Positions 43,616 to 55,000 of a DNA stretch of 64,000 nt are shown here, one piece after another (position 1 is the stretch's first letter; the number at the start of each line of letters is the position of its first letter). The position numbers were made by a program, and so were the translations under genes. The DNA is from Meconema thalassinum (lineage: Eukaryota > Arthropoda > Insecta > Orthoptera > Tettigoniidae). The stretch is taken from assembly GCA_946902985.2 (NCBI GenBank), contig OX336397.1:185074813-185138812 (forward strand), given 5' to 3'. A model generated the notes under the pieces. It had not been told where the DNA came from, searched no databases, and saw nothing but the letters and a program-made list of their open reading frames with translations.

Positions 43616-46528
43616 ATGAATGAGCTAACTGACCTTGGCCAGCCTAGCCCACACCAACCCCCTCCCTCCCCTTACTCCACTGGCTTTCTTCTAAAACAGG
43701 CACTTTCCTCATCCAAACATTCATTACAATGTTGCCATATTAATGCTCTGTCGCTGGTTGCGCATCACGACGAAATACAGGCAATAATAAACGAAAACAA
43801 TATCCACATCCTCTGCATAAGTGAAAGTTGGTTAAAACCTGACATCCCGTCTAGCATGGTGGAACTAAATCGGTACTCGCTGGAACGTCATGACAGAAAT
43901 GATGGGAGGCGAGCAGGCGGGGTTGCCATGTACTGTAGAAGCGACTTAAAAAGACGGGTAATATGTGTATCAACACTTAGCACACAACCAGGACCAGAAT
44001 TCATGTTTGTTGAAGTAATTGTTAGCCAACAAAAGACTCTGGTAGCTGTTGTATATAAGCCGCCAAGAATAACAAACATGAGTGAATTTGAAAACCGGTT
44101 GCTCGACTTACTTCCAAGCTACGAACACGTAATAGCCGTGGGTGACTACAATACCAATTTACTGACACAGACGTATGATACCAAACAATTAAAAAACCTG
44201 TTCGCTTCCTGCGACATGACTATTCGTCCCCTAGAACCTTCAAACCACATTTACTCTGATAAATACGAATCACATACATTGATTGACCATCTTGTGACAA
44301 GCAATCTCGACAGAGTTGAAACTTTCGGGCAAATACCCGTACCATCTATCTCCACCCATGACCTAATTTACCTATCGTACTCCCTACGTGTGCCTAAGTA
44401 CACACCTAAATATATTATCACTAGAAACATGAAAAATATTAATATGGATGACTTAAAACATGACGCATACAACCTTCCCTGGAATGACATATTACTCTTA
44501 GATAACATTGACGCAAAAGTAAACAAGTTAAATTCTCTTATTATTAGTCTGTATGACAAACATGCCCCTAAAAATTCGATCAAAGTTACTCGCCCAGCAT
44601 GCCCATGGTTAAATGATAACATTAAAAGTATGATGGCACAGCGTGATGCACTATTCCGGCGTTTTAAACGTACCCGTGACGAAACTGATTTTGAAAATTA
44701 TCGTGTACTCAGAAATCGTATTAAGCAGCTCGTAAGAAACGCCAAATTCTCCTACATACAAAACGTGACAAAGAAGATGAATAGAAGGAATGCCTGGAAT
44801 AATATGCGTTCTCTAGGTATAGGCAAACAGCAGCAACAGACACATGTACCAGACATACCGCTTGATGAGTTAAATGAATATTTCACTGAAGAGAGAGTAC
44901 CAACTAATTCAACACCCCATGATTCTTTTCACCCACTACCTGACCACCCGCTCTTTACTTTCCATCCGGTTTCGGCAGACAAAGTAAAAAAGGTACTATA
45001 TTCCATAAAATCAAAAGCGAGAGGAGTTGATGATATTCCCATATCCTTCATACATAATATCATCGGTGCCGTTCTACCAATTATTACTCACATATTCAAC
45101 CATAGTCTTACAACTAACACCTTTCCCTCCCTATGGAAACAAGCCAATGTCATCCCTATTCCTAAGAAAACCGAACCTTTATTTCCATCTGACTATCGGC
45201 CAATATCCATTCTACCTGCACTTTCAAAAGCCCTCGAGCGTCTGGTTCATGAGCAAGTACTTGAATATTTGAATAGCCGTTCTCTTTTAGACCCTCTGCA
45301 ATCAGGTTTCAAGAAGGGACATAGCACCGCAACAGCATTACTCAAAGTGACTGACGACATTAGACACGCAATGGACCATAAACTGGTGACAATCCTCACC
45401 CTTCTCGACTTCAGCAGTGCTTTTGACACCATAAATACTCAGACACTATTGAAAAAGATGGAATTTTATTACTTCGACCAGCAGACAATTAACTTTTTCG
45501 CATCATACCTGAATAATCGCCAGCAACGTGTTGTAACCCAGGATAAAACTTCTCAGTGGCTAAGCAGAAAGTCAGGCGCCCCACAGGGTAGTGTATTAGG
45601 GCCCTTGCTTTTTGTACTATATATCAATGACATCTCATCTAATTTGAAAAATTGCAAATATCACCTATATGCAGATGATTTGCAAATATACTCCCACTGC
45701 AAGTCAAATGACATTCCATTGACAATTGAAACTATCAACGCTGACCTTCAACGACTTGGAAAATATTCTCAGGAAAATTCCCTTCTTCTGAATCCATCCA
45801 AAACACAAGTTATCATAATTGGCTCTCAAAAACTATTGACGTCACTCCGAGATCAAATTATTCCCCCAATTGTACTGAACAACAATGAAATTCCATACTG
45901 TCCTACAGTGAAAAATCTAGGTGTGATAATAAATCAGACTCTTAACTGGTCTGAACATGTACAGAATGTTTGCAAGAAGATTTTCGCAACGCTCCACTCC
46001 CTCAAAAGAAAAAAAGATATTTTACCATTCAAAGTAAGAATCCTACTCATACAGACACTAATACTTCCTATTCTTGACTACTGTGACGTTATTCTTGTAG
46101 ACGCAACCAAAACATTAACTTTGAAACTTCAACGAGCTCTGAACTCTTGCAAACGATTTATCTACGATCTGAGCTATGATAAACATATCACTCCCTATTA
46201 TTGCGCTCTTTCCTGGCTGAAACCTGAACTACGTCGATCATATCACATTCTTGTCCAGATTTTCCGATTATTGTCTGACGATAGACCACTATACTTATCA
46301 AATAAATTCAAGTACTTGTCTTCTTTCCATGGTAATAATACACGCCCTGGTTCTTCCCTCTCCATTCCTATTCATCGCTCCTCTATATACAATAACTCTT
46401 TTCATGTGGTGGGGTCTAGGCTGTGGAATACCCTTCCAGCCAGTGTCAGGGGTACCACCTCACTATCTAAATTCAAGACCACCTGCTGGGGCAGTCTGCT
46501 GAACATTGCTGACCGACAACAAGTATGA
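43616..46528 (+). CDS. LINE ORF2 polyprotein: AP endonuclease + reverse transcriptase, intact, 970 aa
   Basis: Carries out target-primed reverse transcription. The endonuclease covers residues about 36-260: HINALS (N43 region), CISESW (E70), VVYKPP, VGDYNTN (D177, N179), LIDHLV (D224/H225) and STHDLIYL (H248/D249). The RT covers about 505-770: NVIPIPKK, DYRPISILPALSK, QSGFKKGHSTATAL, LTLLDFSSAFDTI (catalytic Asp), GAPQGSVLGPLLFVLYIND and YADDLQIY with the catalytic pair at 687-688. The C-terminal domain has the LDYCDVIL and WNTLPASVR blocks seen in Jockey/CR1-group ORF2s. The length is normal for the group and every catalytic position I can check is present. ATG 43,616 follows a 159-nt gap after ORF1, so ORF2 needs reinitiation or its own entry. 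Confidence 0.96.
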   Translation: MNELTDLGQPSPHQPPPSPYSTGFLLKQALSSSKHSLQCCHINALSLVAHHDEIQAIINENNIHILCISESWLKPDIPSSMVELNRYSLERHDRNDGRRAGGVAMYCRSDLKRRVICVSTLSTQPGPEFMFVEVIVSQQKTLVAVVYKPPRITNMSEFENRLLDLLPSYEHVIAVGDYNTNLLTQTYDTKQLKNLFASCDMTIRPLEPSNHIYSDKYESHTLIDHLVTSNLDRVETFGQIPVPSISTHDLIYLSYSLRVPKYTPKYIITRNMKNINMDDLKHDAYNLPWNDILLLDNIDAKVNKLNSLIISLYDKHAPKNSIKVTRPACPWLNDNIKSMMAQRDALFRRFKRTRDETDFENYRVLRNRIKQLVRNAKFSYIQNVTKKMNRRNAWNNMRSLGIGKQQQQTHVPDIPLDELNEYFTEERVPTNSTPHDSFHPLPDHPLFTFHPVSADKVKKVLYSIKSKARGVDDIPISFIHNIIGAVLPIITHIFNHSLTTNTFPSLWKQANVIPIPKKTEPLFPSDYRPISILPALSKALERLVHEQVLEYLNSRSLLDPLQSGFKKGHSTATALLKVTDDIRHAMDHKLVTILTLLDFSSAFDTINTQTLLKKMEFYYFDQQTINFFASYLNNRQQRVVTQDKTSQWLSRKSGAPQGSVLGPLLFVLYINDISSNLKNCKYHLYADDLQIYSHCKSNDIPLTIETINADLQRLGKYSQENSLLLNPSKTQVIIIGSQKLLTSLRDQIIPPIVLNNNEIPYCPTVKNLGVIINQTLNWSEHVQNVCKKIFATLHSLKRKKDILPFKVRILLIQTLILPILDYCDVILVDATKTLTLKLQRALNSCKRFIYDLSYDKHITPYYCALSWLKPELRRSYHILVQIFRLLSDDRPLYLSNKFKYLSSFHGNNTRPGSSLSIPIHRSSIYNNSFHVVGSRLWNTLPASVRGTTSLSKFKTTCWGSLLNIADRQQV

Positions 46529-46675
46529 CTGGATGAGTGAATGAGAGTGTGCAAGTCATGATCAATGTCAATTATTATTGTTTAATTTTGTCGCCATAAT
46601 ATGTTTATTGTATTGTATTAATGTGGTTAAGTGTAAGAGAGGGCCAAGAGCCCTAACTGCGCCACCAATAAAGGC

Positions 46676-46711
<36 letters not shown>

Positions 46712-46805
46712 TTCAATTAAACCGAACCAGTGGTTCTTGTGTTATTGAGTAACACACAGACAGACAGACAGAAAGACACACACCATCTCATTATTAGCCT
46801 ATTTT

Positions 46806-47912
46806 CAATTTTGATAAAAATAGGCTTATGAGATCACCTTTTGTCCGTGTGTCTGTGTGACGTGCGTGCGTGTGTGTGTGTGTGTGTGGGAGAGGTGTGT
46901 GTGTGTGTCCCTGATAACTTCTAAATGGCTGGTGCGATTTCAATGAAACTCGGTAAGTTCATAGCACTATTCCAGGCGACCCCGACCGTGCCCTTGAAAT
47001 GTTGTTATGAATCACCAATCCAACATGGCGGCTGTGCGAAATATTTCACCAGCATTCCATATCTTCGAAACTATTCCCGATATTACCCTGGAATTTTTAC
47101 GGTGATAAAGGGAACTACTAGAAGTTCACCTATGTGACTTTTGAAAAACTGATAGCTACAAAACCAACATGGGGGCCACGCGAATTTGCGACATTTTAAT
47201 AGACGTTTCTCGCGATTTAACCAACCAAACGCAATAAAACTTGGTACAGTATATGTTTATACACATTGTAATGCACCGACATCTAACTTCGTTAAATTGT
47301 GTATATAACCACAAGATGGCGGATGTGCGAAATATTTCACCAGCATTCTATATCTCGGAAACTATTAGCGGTATCACCCTGAAATTTTGTACGGAGATTA
47401 AGGGCACTACTGGAAGTTCATCTGTAAGACTTTCAAAAACCAGTTAACTACAAAAGTAACATGGCGGCCAAGCTAATTTGAAAATTTTAAATAGACCTTT
47501 CTCGCGATTTAATGTTCCAAACGCAATGAAATCTGGTACAGGAAATTTCTATGCACATTGTAATACACTGGTATCTAATTTAGTTCAATTGTTTACATAA
47601 CCTCAAGATGGCGGCTGTGCGAATTTTAAAATTATTTTTTAATTTCTTGTGTCGTAGTCATGCGATCGAAGTAAAAGTTTGAATAATAAACCTACGCAAT
47701 AATTTTTCTTTAATGGTACATGACTCTATGGCCTACACATTTAACAATCCAAAATGGCGACCATCCGAAATACTTAGACGGCTCTGAATATCTACGAATC
47801 TATTATAGCAATGTAACTGATTTTTTTATGTTGATAGTGGCAGTTAACATAAGTAGGATATATGAAAATAGGCTGTATAGTTCTTCATGGAACTACTTGT
47901 TATATATTAGTA
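46806..47912 (+). repeat. GT-rich-headed composite element, copy 2 (shorter)
   Basis: Same start (GGCTTATGAGATCACCTTTT then (TG)n) and end (GAACTACTTGTTATATATTAG) as copy 1 at 39,605. About 460 bp, roughly one and a half inner modules, is missing. Confidence 0.88.
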
Positions 47913-47997
47913 TAATATTTAAGTATTAATTATAATTTTTAAAATTAAATATTTCTTGTCGATTATTGTTATTATCCAACGTGTTTGTTCGATTTAT

Positions 47998-48156
47998 GAT
48001 GACAGCTATGTGGCTCGCTCAAGGTCGTTTCAACAATTATAAACCTGTTCATAGTTAACACGTCAGGCTATTGCAGGTGACGGGTTTCACGTTACCGTTT
48101 CAAAGAAGACCAAACCTGTTGCGTGACGTCACATGGTTGTGGTCATCCGAGTAACG
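47998..48156 (+). repeat. Left arm of a 3.7-kb-spaced inverted repeat
   Basis: CGTCAGGCTATTGCAGGTGA, CGGGTTTCACGTTACCGTTT and GTCATCCGAGTAACG recur as reverse complements at 51,884-51,984. The inner sides of both arms are followed by TTTAT-rich tracts, as in the related sequence at 34,850-35,130. Either the two are independent copies in opposite orientation or one element was opened by later insertions. Confidence 0.85.
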
Positions 48157-48349
48157 TTTAAAAATGAAACATTTATTTATTATTACTTAATTTTTATTTA
48201 TTTATTTATTATTTATGAATTTATAATTATTTCATTTATTTAATATTACGTAGTTGATGTTTTTCAGTCGGTCAACACGATTGTACCCAATTGTGGGTTA
48301 TTCCCTAATCCTGGAAAAAATTGCATAAGATTAACAAATACACTTGGAT

Positions 48350-48381
48350 GACCAGTTTCGATCGTCAAGCTATCATCATCC
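48350..48381 (-). ncRNA. Hammerhead-ribozyme-like remnant in Penelope 3' terminus
   Basis: The minus strand reads GGATGATGATAGC, a short loop, then CGATCGAAACTGGTC. The TGATGA...GAAAC...GTC order with a short stem between is the pattern of the type I hammerhead motifs reported in Penelope-like terminal repeats. The core C before TGATGA is A here, and stem II has only about three pairs plus a mismatch, so it is probably inactive. Confidence 0.45.
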
Positions 48382-49079
48382 GATCCATTACACTTAGGCT
48401 ATAAAATCTATGTCTGAAAGTATGGGTGGAAGTATTAACAATATGAACACTCATTTAGTTGCAGTATTAGTTAAGATAATGCAACTAGTCAATATTTGTT
48501 AGTTACAGTCTATGTGGTGTTTTGTTAAGATACTGGAATTGGTGGTTGTCTAAAAATTTGTTGTTTAGAGTGACTATGTGATTGTTGTTAAATGGTCAGT
48601 TCAGATTGTACTGTACAGGCTACTTATCTGGAGGGGCCTTGCGCGATCCTGGAGAGAGCAGTTAACTTCGTCACTCTCTACTCTGAACTGGGGGAGCTTC
48701 CTGTGTGCCAGTGTCTCTTATTTACTTGGGCATTTCCCCTCCCCCCTCTCGCATTCCTGTGTGTGTTCATGCTACAAATGTGACTGTGGTTTGCCAAGTC
48801 TAGTCTCCATAATGTGGTGTGTGTTACTGAATACTGGACAATCCTCAACTATTAAAGTCAAGTTTTCATCCTCGCCTCGCATAAGAACTCTTAAGTTAAC
48901 AGCCCTGGGGCTGGTTTGCAGCAACTCGCATAAGATAAAGGGTCATATTTTAGTGCAAACGGTCTCGTGAGAATGTCCCGTAATCATTAATAATGTCCTT
49001 ACTGCCGGCTTCGGTTTATTGAAGAAAAAGATGCATCGTACATCCTGATCCAATAACGTGATGCCCTTAATAATCTCTT

Positions 49080-50260
49080 ATCTGGCTTGGCTACTACGTT
49101 ATATTGTGTCTTGTTTCCGACTGGGGGTATTTTCTAATAGAGTGAAGAGGGGTGAATTGTCCATGAATGGTTTGACGTTTAAATTATTGGGGTTGTTTAA
49201 TTTAGCTAACTGTATCTCGATTGCTTCCTTTACCTGTCGGTTCGTGAAACTGAGTCCTGCGTCGCACATGTGGTCGCATTCGGCCTAGTGCGTCCCGTAT
49301 TCTATCGCATTTCTGTTCTCATTGCATCGTGTATTCATTCTTCTCCCACTCTGCCCGATGTTATTTGATTGACACCCTGTGTCTTGTCACTTAATGAAAT
49401 AATTCCCCTGAGTTTGAATACAGGTCTGGTTTATTTAGATTACTGTTGTGCAGATGCTTTCTGGTTGTCTTATTTTTTGTAAATGCTATGTTAATGCTCT
49501 GTTATTTTAACACATTGGTAATTTTATATTATGTATTCGTCATTGAAACGCGTGAATTTTTCTCAATATTGTCCGACTTTTGAATCGTTTTATTTTTATA
49601 AATTGTTTATTGTGATATCTGCTTGATTATTGGGATCTTCTTGTTGTAGTTGTCTTTTGACATGGGTATGTTTAAAGCCCTGTGCACCATTGAATTGAAG
49701 CCCGCTAATTTATGTGTGCTGGGGTGATTGGAATGATTGTCAATTGCATGCGATTTTTGTGTCAGTTTTCGGAATATGCAGTATGAATGTTCATTATCTT
49801 TCAGTTCATTTGTTATGTCGAGATAAATTATTTTCTGATCGGTTTCAGATTCCTTAGTGAATTTAATAGAGTGGTGTAGGTTATTAACGGCCTGGAGTAT
49901 TGTTTCTTCGTTTGTTAATTCAGTGCCGAAGATGCAATATACGTCATCCACGTATCTTTCTCCCTGCACTATTCCCATTGTCGAGAAGTTTCCTAGGAAG
50001 TTAATGAAGATGTAGGGAAATAGCCCACTAAGCGGTGACCCCATGGCTAGGCCGTCTGTTTATATATTTTATTGTCTAATTGAAACACGTAATTTGACGA
50101 TCTCTTTGCTTTCTTTTGCCAAGTTGTTTGTCTTTAGATTCTTTTGGATAATACTGATTGCTTCCTTAATTGGAATGTTGGTGTACATGTTAGTTATATC
50201 GAAGGATACTAGCCGCAAGCCGTCCTTGAGAGGACTACCAAAATACACAGAATGTAGTGC
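49080..50260 (-). pseudogene. Penelope-type reverse transcriptase and GIY-YIG endonuclease, broken
   Basis: The upstream part (50,230-50,050) encodes LVSFDITNMYTNIP, an RT core motif with the first catalytic Asp, then TDGLAMG in a shifted frame. The open stretch 50,044-49,607 starts MGSPLSGLFPYIFINFL and has the catalytic RYVDDVYCIF at about 49,960 and LDITNEL. The SNHPSTHKLAGFNSMVHRAL block of PLE thumb regions follows. A stop at 49,607 is followed by about 200 bp of decay. A GIY-YIG remnant then reads NIGQSGRRMNTR, with the usual IGQTGR-like core near 49,345 and downstream AECDHM and VKEAIEIQ. RYVDD rather than YADD separates this family from LINEs. Several stops make it non-functional. Confidence 0.88.
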
Positions 50261-50289
50261 CCAATATGACCAATAGTTAATTGCATGAA

Positions 50290-51560
50290 CGCGCCAAACT
50301 ACAAAATCAGTAAGTAATTACTAACAATTTTAAAACCCTGCCTTTCCAGTTACAAAAACAATTCAATGAAGAACACAACGGAGCTAGTAACCGCCTTAAA
50401 TATTTTTCTAAAGGTCCTTAGCTTGTGGCTAGCATCCTTCGATAAATCTGACATGAAAGATGACAGCGAGGAGCCTACCCCAAGTAAGTGAAATCTATGC
50501 CATACACGCCCGGGGACCCCTTTGTCGCTAACCGACATTTCACTCGTTGAAGACTCCATGCTGCGGGAATAATAGAAACATTTAGGGGAATTCTGGGTGC
50601 GAGATTTTAGGTATTGACCGCACAGCTACGCTCTTGTGTCAGCCAGGTGTCTTAACATCCCTCTGCCCTTGGGGAGAAACATGTTGCTACCAGCTTGTGT
50701 CACAGATACCCACTCGCTGCTACCCTGACCGTACGCTCCTTACCCCCAATGGAAGGTAGTTGAAAGTAGGTATTGTAATGTTTAGTATAACCCGTTTCTT
50801 ACGAGGAAGTCTGGTGTGCTCTGGATTTGTAGAATTTGATGATTTTTTTCTTGATTTAGGTAATCTGATGAATTTGGAGCATCATAGTATATTTGGATGG
50901 ATCTTCGGAAATCTTTGTATATTTTCAAGGATTTTTGGGGGATCTGGTGAATTTTTAGTAAATCTGGGAAATGTGGTTGTTTGGGGAATATTACTGTATT
51001 GTAGGAAATATTGGAGAATCTTAGTATATTTGGAAGGATTTTGGTGGGATCTGGTTAATTTGATGTGGTCTAAAGAATTTTGGTGATTCTAGGAAATATG
51101 GTGATTTTTTATGATTTTGATTGGTCAGAGGACACTCGAATGATATCTGGGTTGGATGGGAATAAGAGATGAGCAAGGGAGGTCGACAGAGTGTGGACTG
51201 GCGTAAGTAAGTGTAAACAATCCTGGTCTTTGAGGAAATCTGGCAAATTTTGGTAAACTCTGTTCGGAATTTGATGAAATTCTGAAGTTGGTGGGGGTGG
51301 GGATTGGGGGATAGAGTGCAAGGGAATGGGTCTGAGGTATCGTATAGGTGGGACGGTGGATGGGTGCCGAGTGCACCCTGACATCCTGGCCGTACCGAGT
51401 GCACCCTGACCGGCGTTGTAAAAACTGGGATCGACCGCTCGGCTATGCTGTCTATTGTTGTAACACTCATAAATAAATAAAATAAATAAATACTTATAAT
51501 AATCAATATATATTAAATAAATAAAGATTAAATAATACATAAATAAATATTAAATAATAG
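50290..51560. other. No gene; G/T-rich degenerate repeat region
   Basis: 50,850-51,115 is a degenerate run of short GGAAATNTGGTGATTTT-type words without a clean period. 51,280-51,420 is GGG-rich and contains a 27-bp near-duplicate (GAGTGCACCCTGAC twice, about 30 bp apart). 51,465-51,560 is ATAAATAA low-complexity. Proline-rich open frames on the minus strand come from these tracts. Confidence 0.55.
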
Positions 51561-51579
51561 TCAAAATAATAAAATTATT

Positions 51580-51780
51580 AAACTTTAGAAAAGACAGAGA
51601 CCAAAGAGGTCAGAAGCAGCTAAACAACTACAAAGTCAGAAAATGAAGGAGATAATGGCTATGAAGAAGACTCTTTAAGAGCGTGCAACCAATCCCAACT
51701 CATCGGGCTGAAAACCATTTTGGTTAATCTACGTGGTCCATAGTTGGCTCATTCGAAAAAAGAAAGAAGAAGAAAAATTA
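51580..51780 (+). pseudogene. 3' end fragment of an RTE-like LINE
   Basis: A frame reads QKMKEIMAMKKTL after an Arg/Lys-rich stretch. Near the end ACGTGGTCCATAGTTGGCTC and AAAAGAAAGAAGAAG match the end of the longer LINE (ACCGTGGTCCATAGATGGCC, AAATAAAAGAAAG at 55,650-55,690). Only the last about 200 bp is present. Confidence 0.5.
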
Positions 51781-51883
51781 AATATTAATACATATAAAAT
51801 AATAAATAATCGATAACATAATAAATAAACATTAAATTAATAAATAAAAATTAAATAATAATCAAGAAATATTTCCTTTTTCC

Positions 51884-52012
51884 ACGTTACTCGGATGACC
51901 ACAATCCTCTGACGTCTCGCAACATGTTTGGTGTTATTTGAAACGGTAACGTGAAACCCGCCACCTGCAATAGCCTGGCGTGAACTTAAAGCAAGCCTCA
52001 CATGCCGTTACC
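51884..52012 (-). repeat. Right arm of the inverted repeat paired with 47,998-48,156
   Basis: CGTTACTCGGATGACCACAA, GAAACGGTAACGTGAAACCC and CTGCAATAGCCTGGCGTGAA are the complement of the left arm. The CAAGCCTCACATGCCG tail also matches, inverted, the sequence at 35,115. Confidence 0.85.
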
Positions 52013-52085
52013 TATACTTTGGATAATACGTATAATAATTATAATTGATAATAAATGAATAAAATAGTGGCTCCGGAAATGAACC

Positions 52086-52099
52086 GGGGGGGGGGGGGG
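52086..52099. repeat. Poly-G tract, 14 bases
   Basis: Uninterrupted G run between GGCTCCGGAAATGAACC and AGTCCTTGTGGCTCCGG; the GGCTCCGG words on both sides are duplicates. Confidence 0.95.
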
Positions 52100-55000
52100 A
52101 GTCCTTGTGGCTCCGGACAAAAGGGAGTGAAATGCGTCGTTGCCAGCCATCTGCAACGTAACATATTGGATTCAGCAAGAGAATCCAACTAGCCTCTTTC
52201 ACTCCAACTCCAGCACGTAACCTGCACGAGGTGTCCCTGCTAACCTGAGCAACCCAGTGGAAGGTTGGGTAACCAATCCCAGCGGGAAGCTAGGTCAGTG
52301 AACCGATCAGTGCTGGGGGCTTCAGGGCTTACAACCCTGATAGTTAACAACTCGTTACCTTCGGGTGACCTAACCTAATCACTTGTGTGGTAGACTGTAT
52401 CAAACATGAAGTACAAACTTAATGAGCATAATACCTCAGGTGGTAGACAAACCACAAGTAGGTCATCGGAGTCTGGGGGACCTACACCTTCATGTGACCC
52501 AGTCGGATCTAAACGAAACTTTAATAGGAATATTACGTACCTAGCCACAATCAATATAAACTCTTTGATCAAGACTGGAAAGCTTAAGCATACGCTTGAA
52601 GTACTGAACGACAAGAACATCAGTATAGCAGCTCTCCAAGAGACTAGGTTTCCGGACGAAGAAGCCGTAGAGTCTCAAGGATATAGAATATATAAAGGGA
52701 AACCTGGTAATAGAGTAATGGAAAATATACCATTCCTTGGGACTGGGGTTGCAGTACACCGTCGACTGGTTACAAGCATTCTTGACTTTTCCTCACCAAA
52801 CGATAGAACATCGGTGCTTTCCTTCAGATGGAAGAATAGAGGATACTCTATGATTAACTTCCACGCTCCTACCAATGACTCTAACAGAAAAAAAAACAGA
52901 AATGACTAACCATTACTGGGATGCCCTTGAGCAAACCCTAGACAAGGTCCCAGATCAACATACGACTATATTGTTAGGAGATTTCAATGCCCAGATCGGT
53001 AGAGAATGGAAACACCGGAAGATTGTAGGAAGATATCCTGCCCATAAGAGAACCAACACCAATGGGGAACGATTAATCAGTGTCTGCACCAAGTATGGAT
53101 TATGTTTGATGTCTACAGCTTTCAAACACCTTCCCAGGAAGGCCATGACATGGCGATGCCCAAATAGCATGTTGGGTGAATTCCAAATCGACCACATAGC
53201 AATAGACAAGCTGCACCATAGGGATATTATGAATGTCAAGGTGCTACGAGGAGCCAACATTGACTTTGATCACTACCTGTCTCTGGTTAAGACGAACCTG
53301 AAACCACTAATAAAGACCACTGGTATGCTAGCAAGATACACGAAGATCCCTAGGTTTGATATCACCAAACTTAAAGAAGACAGCACTAGTTACCAAGAGA
53401 GGCTGATTCATAATACCAACAGGATTAACACATCTACAAAATGGGATCCGCTTAGGGATGCCATAACAGTAGCGGCTCAGGAAACAATCCCCAATAGACC
53501 TAAAGGGAACAAGCATCCGTGGTGGTCCAACGATTGTGATAAAGCTATAGAAGCCAGGCGACTAGCGTGGATCAAATGGAATGTACATAAGAACGAAGCT
53601 AATTTACAAGCCTTTATTGCACAAAGAAAACTACGTCGAGCATCATAAGAGGGGCCAAGAGGAAGCACAACCAGGAACTGATTAAGCAGGCAGAGGAGGA
53701 TTTTGTAAGGAACAACTCTAGACATCTATACAAAAGCCTCAAGCAACAAACAACCCAATTCGCGTCCCCTACCTTACACCTCCAGAGACCAGATGGATCC
53801 GTGTGTCTTAATGACAGCGATTGTACCAAGACCCTAGCTAACTACTTCAAAGGACTCTTAAATGCAGAAGAACCTATTGAGCGTCTCCAAGTTACAGAAC
53901 CAGTTAACCCTAATACTGAGTATATCGCTCCTCCAACCTATGAAGAAGTCAGAGGTATAATTAAACTACTCAAGAATAATAAAGCTTCTGGGGAAGACGG
54001 GATAGTAGCAGAAATGCTAAAACATGCCGGAGAACACACCTTCAGGAGCATACATAAGGTAATTCTGGACATATGGACTAGTGAGAGGCTCCCAGATGAT
54101 TGGACGTCAGCCATTATCCATCCAATCCACAAGAAGGGAAGCAAAACAGATCCCAGTAACTACAGAGGAATATCACTCATTGCTGTTACCTATAAGATAT
54201 TTTCCAAGATACTGGAACGCCATGTAACGAGACAGCTGGATAAAGAGTTAGGAGAATATCAAGTAGGGTTCAGAGCATCGAGGTCCTGTACCGAGCAGAT
54301 ACTCAATCTGAAGACCATCCTTCAATACAGCAAGTCAAGCGCCAGACAATGGGTAGCTATATTTGTCGACTTCCAGAAATCATACGACTCAGTGGACAGA
54401 ATTACTCTTTTTAACACCTTGAGAGAACCAGGACTCAACGACAAGATCAATAGGCTGGTGCAAGCCACCCTGCACAACACCACAGCCAGAGTAAAGTTTA
54501 GAGGACAGCTCTTGGAGAGTTTCACCATTAAAACAGGGGTGACACAAGGAGACGGCATCTCATGCAATATTATTTAATTGTGTTCTGGAAAAGATCATTA
54601 GAGGTTGGACGAGAATCCTACCAGAGAATACTGGATTACAGATGGGGATTAAAGCTGACACCCTAAGGATTCCATGCCTAGCCCTTGCAGACGATCTGAC
54701 TTTATTGGCAAATGACATACAGGAGGATACTACTCAGCTCCAAACACTGCACTCAATAGCGGCTAAAACGGGTCTTTTGATTAACATAGGAAAGACCGAG
54801 TTTGTTACTAACATCAAGGATGCCCCTAGAATGATGAGAGTCAGTGATAACATCTACATCAAGAGAGTCAAAAGAGTAAAATACCTTGGGGAATGGTTTT
54901 CAGAGGACCTCAGCGAAACAGTGGCTCTTGAACACAGGAGACTCAAACTAGATAAGGCTTACCATGCCTGTAGAAAACTATATGCTTCAAAAAATTTGAT

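Larger units (their letters stand above)
42604..46710 (+). mobile_element. Full-length CR1/L2/Jockey-like LINE with two intact ORFs
   Basis: The element lies between two halves of one repeat unit, so both boundaries are fixed to within a few bases. It starts at GATGGCGGCTGGCATAGGAA and has a 145-bp leader, ORF1 and ORF2 separated by 159 bp with a TG microsatellite. A 3' UTR of about 145 bp follows with an AATAAA at about 46,668 and an (AAT)n tail to 46,710. No obvious target duplication can be separated from the AAT tail; short or absent duplications are usual for CR1/L2-type elements. Intact frames, low divergence of the flanking unit and a complete tail indicate a young insertion. Confidence 0.93.
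48250..50285 (-). mobile_element. Penelope-like retroelement (RT + GIY-YIG), decayed, minus strand
   Basis: Read on the minus strand: an RT fragment from about 50,260, a GIY-YIG endonuclease region at about 49,390-49,080, then a long 3' UTR. A hammerhead-ribozyme-like motif lies at 48,381-48,350 and the terminal CAGTCGGTCAACACG-type sequence near 48,265. The RT N-terminus and an upstream terminal repeat are not seen, so the element is 5'-truncated at about 50,285. Confidence 0.85.

Noticed and set aside
48578..48970. 130-codon plus-strand open frame
   Set aside because: Lies antisense to the 3' untranslated part of the Penelope-like element and has a Cys/Leu/Ser-rich chance composition.
51021..51540. 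Proline-rich minus-strand open frames of 143-161 codons
   Set aside because: They run through G/T-rich and ATAAATAA low-complexity DNA, overlap each other in different frames, and show no domain.
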